Shown piece by piece: positions 1-9,200 of a DNA stretch of 64,000 bases. The notes beneath the pieces are model-generated. The model was not told the origin of the DNA, did not search any database, and saw nothing but the letters and a program-made list of their open reading frames with translations. The DNA comes from Pleurodeles waltl (taxonomy: Eukaryota; Chordata; Amphibia; Caudata; Salamandridae). The translations under genes and the position numbers were made by a program. The DNA is taken from assembly GCF_031143425.1 (NCBI RefSeq), contig NC_090447.1, positions 27,556,238-27,620,237 of the forward strand, in the 5' to 3' direction. Position 1 is the stretch's first letter. Every line of letters starts with the position of its first letter.

Positions 1-1915
1 GCGTCGGGTTCGCAATGTTAGTCTATGAGAGATCTCGGGATCTCTTCAGCGCTGCAGGCAGGCAAGGGGGGGATTCCTCGGGGAAACCTCCACTTGGGCA
101 AGGGAGAGGGACTCCTGGGGGTCACTTCTCCAGTGAAAGTCCGGTCCTTCAGGTCCTGGGGGCTGCGGGTGCAGGGTCTCTCCCAGGCGTCGGGACTTTG
201 GATTCAAAGAGTCGCGGTCAGGGGAAGCCTCGGGATTCCCTCTGCAGGCGGCGCTGTGGGGGCTCAGGGGGGACAGGTTTTGGTACTCACAGTATCAGAG
301 TAGTCCTGGGGTCCCTCCTGAGGTGTTGGATCTCCACCAGCCGAGTCGGGGTCGCCGGGTGCAGTGTTGCAAGTCTCACGCTTCTTGCGGGGAGCTTGCA
401 GGGTTCTTTCAAGGTTGCTGGAAACAAAGTTGCAGCCTTTCTTGGAGCAGGTCCGCTGTCCTCGGGAGTTTCTTGTCTTTTCGAAGCAGGGGCAGTCCTC
501 AGAGGATGTCGAGGTCGCTGGTCCCTTTGGAAGGCGTCGCTGGAGCAGGATCTTTGGAAGGCAGGAGACAGGCCGGTGAGTTTCTGGAGCCAAGGCAGTT
601 GTCGTCTTCTGGTCTTCCTCTGCAGGGGTTTTCAGCTAGGCAGTCCTTCTTCTTGTAGTTGCAGGAATCTAATTTTCTAGGGTTCAGGGTAGCCCTTAAA
701 TACTAAATTTAAGGGCGTGTTTAGGTCTGGGGGGTTAGTAGCCAATGGCTACTAGCCCTGAGGGTGGGTACACCCTCTTCGTGCCTCCTCCCAAGGGGAG
801 GGGGTCACAATCCTAACCCTATTGGGGGAATCCTCCATCTGCAAGATGGAGGATTTCTAAAAGTTAGAGTCACTTCAGCTCAGGACACCTTAGGGGCTGT
901 CCTGACTGGCCAGTGACTCCTCCTTGTTTTTCTCATTATTTTCTCCGGCCTTGCCGCCAAAAGTGGGGCCTGGCCGGAGGGGGCGGGCAACTCCACTAGC
1001 TGGAGTGTCCTGCTGGGTTGGCACAAAGGAGGTGAGCCTTTGAGGCTCACCGCCAGGTGTGACAATTCCTGCCTGGGGGAGGTGTTAGCATCTCCACCCA
1101 GTGCAGGCTTTGTTACTGGCCTCAGAGTGACAAAGGCACTCTCCCCATGGGGCCAGCAACATGTCTCGGGTTGTGGCAGGCTGCTAAAACTAGTCAGCCT
1201 ACACAGATAGTCGGTTAAGTTTCAGGGGGCACCTCTAAGGTGCCCTCTGTGGTGTATTTTACAATAAAATGTACACTGGCATCAGTGTGCATTTATTGTG
1301 CTGAGAAGTTTGATACCAAACTTCCCAGTTTTCAGTGTAGCCATTATGGTGCTGTGGAGTTCGTGTTTGACAGACTCCCAGACCATATACTCTTATGGCT
1401 ACCCTGCACTTACAATGTCTAAGGTTTTGTTTAGACACTGTAGGGGTACCATGCTCATGCACTGGTACCCTCACCTATGGTATAGTGCACCCTGCCTTAG
1501 GGCTGTAAGGCCTGCTAGAGGGGTGTCTTACCTATACTGCATAGGCAGTGAGAGGCTGGCATGGCACCCTGAGGGGAGTGCCATGTCGACTTACTCGTTT
1601 TGTCCTCACTAGCACACACAAGCTGGCAAGCAGTGTGTCTGTGCTGAGTGGGAGGTCTCCAGGGTGGCATAAGACATGCTGCAGCCCTTAGAGACCTTCC
1701 TTGGCATCAGGGCCCTTGGTACTAGAAGTACCAGTTACAAGGGACTTATCTGAATGCCAGGGTGTGCCAATTGTGGATACAATGGTACATTTTAGGTGAA
1801 GGAACACTGGTGCTGGGGCCTGGTTAGCAGGGTCCCAGCACACTTCTCAGTCAAGTCAGCATCAGTATCAGGCAAAAAGTGGGGGGTAACTGCAACAGGG
1901 AGCCATTTCTTTACA
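1..1915 (-). repeat. 3' LTR (partial, cut by window edge)
   Basis: This stretch repeats 5480-7385 almost base for base. By eye I count about three substitutions (near 190, 646 and 1270) and one 9-bp indel near 686, which is present here and absent in the other copy. It ends with TTTCTTTACA at 1915, next to the internal region. Such close similarity between the two LTRs of one element means a recent insertion, because LTRs are identical when integrated. The short frames inside it (for example 15-680) occur in both copies and resemble no known protein. Confidence 0.9.
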
Positions 1916-1935
1916 CAAGCCCCCCCCAGCCCACA
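1916..1935 (-). other. Polypurine tract candidate
   Basis: On the minus strand, directly before the start of the 3' LTR, there is a run of eight G followed by CTTG. This is the expected place for the plus-strand primer of an LTR retrotransposon. The tract is G-rich rather than mixed A/G, so the exact primer is uncertain. Confidence 0.45.
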
Positions 1936-2033
1936 GGCCAGGAGACTCAGCCCAAGCTGGGAGAGTCTTCCTAGTCTGTCAGGCGAGGAAGAGTAGGAGA
2001 AATAGGCTGGTTAGTTGCAGGGCCTACTCTGCC

Positions 2034-4442
2034 TTACATCCTTCTGTTCAGGTCATTCCCTTTGGGGAACTGACCTACTTCCACAGTGATAGGACCTAGT
2101 CTGAATTGCCTCTTGTCTGCCTCTTCAATGTCTCCACCCATTCTTTCTATTTTGGTCTTAGAGGTATCCACCTCTGCTAACCTTATCTTGGCCAGGGTCA
2201 CCCCTAGCTTACCCAGAGAGGTTACCCAGAGCTGGAGTAACCCCACCATGACCAATAGGGTCAGGGGGCCTAACTTGCTATTTGGCATGGGGTCAGACCA
2301 CCATGCTAAGGATAGTGCAGCCATAAAGGCTAACACCCAGCAGAGGCCACTGACAGCTGTCAGTGCCCAGAACCACACCTTTAGCTCTTCACCTAAAAGG
2401 GAAGGGGCTAAGTTACAGGCTTCTTTGGGTTCAGGTTGCCTGTCTGCTGTATTGGAGGGGGGGGTTACCACATCTTGTAGTAAACACCCTTCTTCCACTC
2501 TTTCTTCTGTTAGCTGAGGAGCCACCCACTCAGGTTTAACAGTTGCCTGACTAGCCAGGACTTCTTGTGGGTCAGGTTGGACTTTATCAGGGCCATTTTT
2601 GGAGTTCTCCCCTACTGGAGCAGAATCTCCTTGGCTTGCTGTAACCTTGGCTAAAGGTTGTCCACCCTTCCTACTCTGTTTTCTTTTCTTCTTCTTCTGG
2701 GGCCTGCTTGCATTTACTGCAGAGGCAGGACTTCCAGAATCCTTGGGAGAGGACTGGCACTGGACCAGTTCCTCTCTTGGGCTCTGACTAACCTCTGGGT
2801 AGTCATTTCCAAGGAGACAATCAAGGGGGAGGTCTGTACTGACTACTACCCTTCTCCAGCTAAGAGTGCCACCCACTTCTATGGGCACTAAAGCCACAGG
2901 CCTCTTAGTGACCCTGTCTAAGCTAACTCTTACCCTGGCAGTCTCACCTGGGATGTACTGGTTTGAGAGCACCAGCCTGTCATGCACAATAGTGTGACTG
3001 GCACAAGTGTCTCTCAGGGCAGTGGTTGGGATTCCATTCACCAGTAGGTGGTGGAAGTGTCTACTTCCCTCTGGAATCTCCAACTCACCTGTTGGGCCCT
3101 GTTTCCAGTTGAAGGCTAGGAAGACCTCCTCATCTGAGGAGTCATCTCCCATGGCTACACTGGTTACCCCTGGAATTTTGTTCTGGGGTTTGTTTTTGGG
3201 ACAAGAAGTGTCCTTGGTGTGGTGCCCAGACTGTTTACAGTTGTGGCACCATGCCTTAGTGGCATCCCAGTTCTTACCCTGGTACCCACCTTTGTTTTGG
3301 GTTGTGTCTTGGGGCCCACCCACCTGTTCTGGTTTTTGGGGGCCTACAGAGGACTCTTTTTCTTTGTTTCTAGTGTCACCCACTTTCTCCTGGGGAGTTT
3401 TTGTAACCCCTTTCTTTTGGTCACCCCCAGTGGAAGTTTTGGTTACCCTAGTCTTGACCCAGTGGTCTGCCTTCTTTCCCAATTCTTGGGGAGAAATTGG
3501 ACCTAGGTCTACCAGATACTGATGCAACTTTTCATTGAAGCAGTTACTTAGAATGTGTTCTTTCATAAACAAATTATAAAGCCCAACATAGTCACACACT
3601 TCATTTCCAGTTAACCAACCATCTAGTGTTTTTACTGAGTAGTCTACAAAATCAACCCAGGTCTGGCTCGAGGATTTTTGAGCCCCCCTGAATCTAATTC
3701 TATACTCCTCAGTGGAGAATCCAAAGCCCTCAATCAGGGTACCCTTCATGAGGTCATAAGATTCTGCATCTTTTCCAGAGAGTGTGAGGAGTCTATCCCT
3801 ACACTTTCCAGTGAACATTTCCCAAAGGAGAGCACCCCAGTGAGATCTGTTTACTTTTCTGGTTACACAAGCCCTCTCAAAAGCTGTGAACCATTTGGTG
3901 ATGTCATCACCATCTTCATATTTTGTTACAATCCCTTTGGGGATTTTTAGGATGTCAGGAGAATCTCTGACCCTATTTAAGTTGCTGCCACCATCGATGG
4001 GACCTAGGCCCATCTCTTTTCTTTCCCTTTCTATGGCTAGGAGCTGCTTTTCCAAAGCCAATCTTTTGACCATCCTGGCTAACAGGGGGTCATCTTCACT
4101 GGAGTTATCCTCAGTGATTTCAGAGGTGTTGGTCTCTCCTGTGAGGGAACCAGCATCTCTGACTATTATTTTTGGAGTCAGGGTTTGAGGGACCCTGTTC
4201 TCCCTAGATAGGACTGGTAGGGGGGAATTTTCCTCCAAGTCACTATCCTCTTCCTCTGAGTTGCTACCCTCAGAGGGGTTGGCCTTTTCAAACTCTGCCA
4301 AAAGCTCCTGGAGCTGTATTTTGGTAGGTTTGGGGCCCATTGTTATTTTCTTTATTTTACAGAGTGACCTTAGCTCCCTCATCTTAAGATGGAGGTAAGG
4401 TGTGGTGTCGAGTTCCACCACAGTCACATCTGTGCTAGACAT
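2034..4442 (-). CDS. Gag-like polyprotein with zinc knuckle, altered protease-like domain and two C-terminal membrane segments
   Basis: An intact frame of 802 codons. In order it shows: a SAP-like helical segment (about residues 18-50); an acidic stretch (56-72); a charged helix (120-146); a gag/SCAN-like helical domain (about 170-335, with WFTAFERACV and a W-x2-LLWEMFTG core); a lysine- and glycine-rich linker; a zinc-knuckle-like motif with C399, C402, H407/H408 and C414, whose spacing is not the usual C-x2-C-x4-H-x4-C; and a retropepsin-like segment at about 465-549. In that last segment the usual D-S/T-G triad is D478-T479-C480, followed by a typical DCLLGNDYP strand. The last 120 residues hold two hydrophobic segments (about 689-714 and 726-742) and a charged tail. 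Gag packages the RNA and assembles particles. Cleavage by this domain is doubtful without the glycine. The membrane tail is unusual for a gag-only element, and I cannot name a homologue for it. The start was chosen as the first ATG, 265 bp inside the 5' LTR. Confidence 0.85.
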   Translation of the reverse strand: MSSTDVTVVELDTTPYLHLKMRELRSLCKIKKITMGPKPTKIQLQELLAEFEKANPSEGSNSEEEDSDLEENSPLPVLSRENRVPQTLTPKIIVRDAGSLTGETNTSEITEDNSSEDDPLLARMVKRLALEKQLLAIERERKEMGLGPIDGGSNLNRVRDSPDILKIPKGIVTKYEDGDDITKWFTAFERACVTRKVNRSHWGALLWEMFTGKCRDRLLTLSGKDAESYDLMKGTLIEGFGFSTEEYRIRFRGAQKSSSQTWVDFVDYSVKTLDGWLTGNEVCDYVGLYNLFMKEHILSNCFNEKLHQYLVDLGPISPQELGKKADHWVKTRVTKTSTGGDQKKGVTKTPQEKVGDTRNKEKESSVGPQKPEQVGGPQDTTQNKGGYQGKNWDATKAWCHNCKQSGHHTKDTSCPKNKPQNKIPGVTSVAMGDDSSDEEVFLAFNWKQGPTGELEIPEGSRHFHHLLVNGIPTTALRDTCASHTIVHDRLVLSNQYIPGETARVRVSLDRVTKRPVALVPIEVGGTLSWRRVVVSTDLPLDCLLGNDYPEVSQSPREELVQCQSSPKDSGSPASAVNASRPQKKKKRKQSRKGGQPLAKVTASQGDSAPVGENSKNGPDKVQPDPQEVLASQATVKPEWVAPQLTEERVEEGCLLQDVVTPPSNTADRQPEPKEACNLAPSLLGEELKVWFWALTAVSGLCWVLAFMAALSLAWWSDPMPNSKLGPLTLLVMVGLLQLWVTSLGKLGVTLAKIRLAEVDTSKTKIERMGGDIEEADKRQFRLGPITVEVGQFPKGNDLNRRM

Positions 4443-4688
4443 TTTGCTTCTAAAAGTTGGAATACTTTTTAAGAATCTACAACTGGCTCTAGAATCTAAT
4501 TCAAACTTTTACAAACTTTTAAACTCTAAAAGAAATGCTAAACAGGATCTAACACAAGGCCCTAGCAGGTCTTTTAAGAATTTAGAAAACTTTTCAAATT
4601 GCAAAAAATCAATTTCTAATGACAATTTTGGAATTTGTCGTGTGATCAGGTATTGGCTGAGTAGTCCAGCAAATGCAAAGTCTTGTAC

Positions 4689-4707
4689 CCCACCGCTGAT
4701 CCACCAA
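4689..4707 (-). other. Primer binding site candidate
   Basis: Reading on the minus strand, one base after the end of the 5' LTR (..CTTCCTACA), there is TGGTGGATCAGCGG. It begins with TGG, as expected for pairing with a tRNA CCA end. I cannot assign the tRNA species by eye. Confidence 0.5.
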
Positions 4708-7385
4708 TGTAGGAAGTTGGCTCTGTATGTGCTATTTCAAAGTAAGGAATAGCATGCACAGAGTCCAAGGGTTCCCCTTAGAGGTAAAATAGTGGTAAAA
4801 ATAGATAATACTAATGCTCTATTTTGTGGTAGTGTGGTCGAGCAGTAGGCTTATCCAAGGAGTAGTGTTAAGCATTTGTTGTACATACACATAGACAATA
4901 AATGAGGTACACACACTCAGAGACAAATCCAGCCAATAGGTTTTTATATAGAAAAATATCTTTTCTTAGTTTATTTTAAGAACCACAGGTTCAAATTCTA
5001 CATGTAATATCTCATTCGAAAGGTATTGCAGGTAAGTACTTTAGGAACTTTAAAGCATAAAAATTGCATGTATACTTTACAAGTTATTCACAAATAGCTG
5101 TTTTAAAAGTGGACACTTAGTGCAATTTTCACAGTTCCTAGGGGAGGTAAGTATTTGTTAGGTTAACCAGGTAAGTAAGACACTTACAGGGCTTAGTTCT
5201 TGGTCCAAGGTAGCCCACCGTTGGGGGTTCAGAGCAACCCCAAAGTCACCACACCAGCAGCTCAGGGCCGGTCAGGTGCAGAGTTCAAAGTGGTGCCCAA
5301 AACACATAGGCTAGAATGGAGAGAAGGGGGTGCCCCGGTTCCGGTCTGCTTGCAGGTAAGTACCCGCGTCTTCGGAGGGCAGACCAGGGGGGTTTTGTAG
5401 GGCACCGGGGGGGACACAAGTCCACACAGAAATTTCACCCTCAGCGGCGCGGGGGCGGCCGGGTGCAGTGTAGAAACAAGCGTCGGGTTCGCAATGTTAG
5501 TCTATGAGAGATCTCGGGATCTCTTCAGCGCTGCAGGCAGGCAAGGGGGGGATTCCTCGGGGAAACCTCCACTTGGGCAAGGGAGAGGGACTCCTGGGGG
5601 TCACTTCTCCAGTGAAAGTCCGGTCCTTCAGGTCCTGGGGGCTGCGGGTGCAGGGTCTCTCCCAGGCGTAGGGACTTTGGATTCAAAGAGTCGCGGTCAG
5701 GGGAAGCCTCGGGATTCCCTCTGCAGGCGGCGCTGTGGGGGCTCAGGGGGGACAGGTTTTGGTACTCACAGTATCAGAGTAGTCCTGGGGTCCCTCCTGA
5801 GGTGTTGGATCTCCACCAGCCGAGTCGGGGTCGCCGGGTGCAGTGTTGCAAGTCTCACGCTTCTTGCGGGGAGCTTGCAGGGTTCTTTCAAGGTTGCTGG
5901 AAACAAAGTTGCAGCCTTTCTTGGAGCAGGTCCGCTGTCCTCGGGAGTTTCTTGTCTTTTCGAAGCAGGGGCAGTCCTCAGAGGATGTCGAGGTCGCTGG
6001 TCCCTTTGGAAGGCGTCGCTGGAGCAGGATCTTTGGAAGGCAGGAGACAGGCCGGTGAGTTTCTGGAGCCAAGGCAGTTGTCGTCTTCTGGTCTTCCTCT
6101 GCAGGGGTTTTCAGCTAGGCAGTCCTCCTTCTTGTAGTTGCAGGAATCTAATTTTCTAGGGTTCATTAAATACTAAATTTAAGGGCGTGTTTAGGTCTGG
6201 GGGGTTAGTAGCCAATGGCTACTAGCCCTGAGGGTGGGTACACCCTCTTCGTGCCTCCTCCCAAGGGGAGGGGGTCACAATCCTAACCCTATTGGGGGAA
6301 TCCTCCATCTGCAAGATGGAGGATTTCTAAAAGTTAGAGTCACTTCAGCTCAGGACACCTTAGGGGCTGTCCTGACTGGCCAGTGACTCCTCCTTGTTTT
6401 TCTCATTATTTTCTCCGGCCTTGCCGCCAAAAGTGGGGCCTGGCCGGAGGGGGCGGGCAACTCCACTAGCTGGAGTGTCCTGCTGGGTTGGCACAAAGGA
6501 GGTGAGCCTTTGAGGCTCACCGCCAGGTGTGACAATTCCTGCCTGGGGGAGGTGTTAGCATCTCCACCCAGTGCAGGCTTTGTTACTGGCCTCAGAGTGA
6601 CAAAGGCACTCTCCCCATGGGGCCAGCAACATGTCTCGGGTTGTGGCAGGCTGCTAAAACTAGTCAGCCTACACAGATAGTCGGTTAAGTTTCAGGGGGC
6701 ACCTCTAAGGTGCCCTCTGTGGTGTATTTTACAATAAAACGTACACTGGCATCAGTGTGCATTTATTGTGCTGAGAAGTTTGATACCAAACTTCCCAGTT
6801 TTCAGTGTAGCCATTATGGTGCTGTGGAGTTCGTGTTTGACAGACTCCCAGACCATATACTCTTATGGCTACCCTGCACTTACAATGTCTAAGGTTTTGT
6901 TTAGACACTGTAGGGGTACCATGCTCATGCACTGGTACCCTCACCTATGGTATAGTGCACCCTGCCTTAGGGCTGTAAGGCCTGCTAGAGGGGTGTCTTA
7001 CCTATACTGCATAGGCAGTGAGAGGCTGGCATGGCACCCTGAGGGGAGTGCCATGTCGACTTACTCGTTTTGTCCTCACTAGCACACACAAGCTGGCAAG
7101 CAGTGTGTCTGTGCTGAGTGGGAGGTCTCCAGGGTGGCATAAGACATGCTGCAGCCCTTAGAGACCTTCCTTGGCATCAGGGCCCTTGGTACTAGAAGTA
7201 CCAGTTACAAGGGACTTATCTGAATGCCAGGGTGTGCCAATTGTGGATACAATGGTACATTTTAGGTGAAGGAACACTGGTGCTGGGGCCTGGTTAGCAG
7301 GGTCCCAGCACACTTCTCAGTCAAGTCAGCATCAGTATCAGGCAAAAAGTGGGGGGTAACTGCAACAGGGAGCCATTTCTTTACA
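4708..7385 (-). repeat. 5' LTR (complete, 2678 bp)
   Basis: The LTR starts with TGTAGGAAG at 4708 and ends with TTCTTTACA at 7385 on the plus strand. Part 5480-7385 pairs with the 3' LTR at 1-1915. The solo LTR at 60060-62807 has the same layout and orientation but is clearly diverged. On the minus strand there is an AATAAA hexamer at 4970-4975 and a TATATAAA-like tract near 4945; the order of these two does not give a simple promoter/R-region model, so I do not assign U3, R and U5. The unit length is large for an LTR. Confidence 0.88.
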
Positions 7386-9200
7386 GGACCCGATCCAACG
7401 TGAGCATCTTGAATTTCCCCTTTTTCAATAATAGGGTGCAGTTCTAGTACAGGGCAAATGCCTCCATCCTTTTTCAGGACCAGAAGGTAGCACAAATGCT
7501 TACTTCTGATTTGGGCACCCTCTCAATGGTGGCTCCTTTGCTCAAAAGAGCCCGCACTACTTAATGCAGCGGGGGTGGTGGTCCTCTGTCAGTCGATCCG
7601 GGGATGGCTGCATGAGCGGCGGGGGTTCTGTGAATTGAAGGGTGTAAACTCACTGAACAACTTAAAAACACCCATTTTTCCGAAGGTATGGACTACCAAA
7701 GGGACATATGGTGTTTGATTTTGCTGCTGACTGATTGCATGTGATGACTTGAGGGCATATTAAAGGGTTCGAGGTGGCACAGGAGGAGATTAGCCATGGT
7801 GGCAAAGTGGTAATGGACGCAGCTGGTAGCCCCTGCTGTAGCCATGGAAGGAGCAGAAGGTAAAATGGGATGGTGTGGGCAATGGAGTCCCAAAGACCAA
7901 CCGCCAGCCAGCATTGCTTTCTTTGAAGCGCTGAAATTCTAAATCTACCTTACTTGCAAAGATTCAAGTGCTTTCGAAGCGCATGTTCCTTAAGGGATGC
8001 CTGGACATCCCAAGAAGCCAGTTGAGCTCAGCCACGCATGGCAATGAAGTGTCACTAGCAAAGCAATCGTTCTACCTAGCAAGTCTGTTGTGTCCAATCC
8101 AAAGTGCATCATGAACTTCACTGCGTCAATGCCATAAAATAGCCAGATCAGATGGCTCGATCCTCCTCCGAGATAATGGTTAGGACTTGTGCAATTAAGT
8201 CCCATACTGTGTGGGTATACTCGCTCTAGACGCACACAGTGTTCACAGACTGAAGTGCAAGGCTGGCGGTAGAGAACATCCTCTTGCCAATGGTATCCAG
8301 TATCTTGGATTTCCTATGCGGTGAGGTGGTAGGTAATGTGCCAGGTTTGACTTTGGAAGTGGAGCCCTGGGTGACCAGGCTCTCTGAGGTGGGGTGCTGG
8401 GTGAGGAAGGCTCCATCCCCAGAGTGGGATAGTCAGTGATCATCCTGTGCACAAGAGCACCTGTGCTGGACTTGGCCCAGGCCCCAAGCAGAACATCAGT
8501 CAGGGCTTCATTAAGGGGGAGAGGAGGTACTGTTGGAGCTACCTCAAGTTGAACCACCTCTGTCAAGATGCTGGTCTTGACTGCCACTAAGGGCAGCGTA
8601 ATGTCCAGGACTTCAGCCGCCCTATGCACCACCACCATAGCAAAGGAAGCCCCTTCCACCGTAGCCACACTAAGAGGAGAGACCAGGCTAGTGCATGGTG
8701 AGGTGTCCAGCCACTGACATCTGCAAGTTCCTCATACTATCTATTCTTGATAAAGGCTCCTCCAGGGGGCCAAGTTAACTGTATGGATCCTCAGATCTGC
8801 CCATATTCTCCACTGGACCTGTAAAAAATGAGAAGCATGCCTCCGACCCATACAGCCATAAGCTGCTACAGAGGGGTCTGCTCACTCAAATATGCAGTGC
8901 ATGGCCTCATAAAATTCCTTTAGCTAGGAGGGGGTTGCTCCAGCTTTGGGAAATTCTGGGAGGCGCGGAGTGGACCCAGACTAAAGTAAAGTGTGAAGGT
9001 TGGGAGTGGGTCTGGACAAGTGGTATCATTTCCATACAACATCTGATGATCTGGCCCAGCCCCATGAAGCCGAAAAACATTGATGTCTTGGCCTTCTTTT
9101 TCTTCTTGTGGGACTTACCCAATGAAGATTTGGACTGCAACGACGGCTGACAGGAGAGACTCAGAGCAGGCCTGGGACATTCCATACAACTGGGGCCTGG
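7386..9200 (-). pseudogene. Decayed DIRS-like retrotransposon (copy A), ORF1 and start of RT
   Basis: Minus-strand fragments match the intact DIRS copy at 24-30 kb, in order. Near 8250-8660 there is an ORF1-type stretch (EALTDVLLGAWAKSSTGALV). At about 7990-8235 there is the ORF1 motif DTTD..GRTI...CHAWL, which matches DAADTAARTI...RRHAWL in the intact copy. At 7390-7560 there is the RT N-terminus, with LLSKGATIERVP followed by a LKKDGGICPVLEL block matching the IPKKDETLRPILDL block. Stops and frameshifts break every frame. The RT is cut in the middle by the LTR element ending at 7385; the remainder should lie left of the window. The right limit is uncertain, since ORF1 N-terminal sequence is not conserved enough to place it. 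Confidence 0.65.

Larger units (their letters stand above)
1..7385 (-). mobile_element. Young LTR retrotransposon, gag-type single-ORF, non-autonomous
   Basis: The element reads right to left. A 2678-bp 5' LTR lies at 4708-7385, an internal region of about 2.8 kb at 1916-4707, and a 3' LTR at 1-1915 that is cut by the window edge. The LTRs have TG...CA-type ends (TGTAGGAA on one side, TTCTTTACA on the other). The internal region holds one intact frame and has no room for reverse transcriptase, RNase H or integrase. The element therefore must use enzymes from a relative, which is inference. Its right edge breaks an old DIRS reverse transcriptase reading frame, so it is a later insertion. The target duplication cannot be checked because the left end lies outside the window. 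The gag has SCAN-like features, which suggests a Ty3/Gypsy (Gmr1-type) relative, but without pol the superfamily is uncertain. Confidence 0.88.

Noticed and set aside
15..680. 221-codon frame repeated at 5494-6159
   Set aside because: It is inside the LTRs, low complexity and unlike any known protein; it occurs twice only because the LTR does.
4840..4870. tRNA-Ser-like A box (GTGTGGTCGAGCAG..) in the LTR, also at 60180
   Set aside because: No good B box (GGTTCGAATCC) at the right distance and no tRNA fold; probably chance.
8907..9185. 92-codon minus frame with a lysine run
   Set aside because: Could be DIRS ORF1 N-terminus but too little similarity to call; not listed separately.
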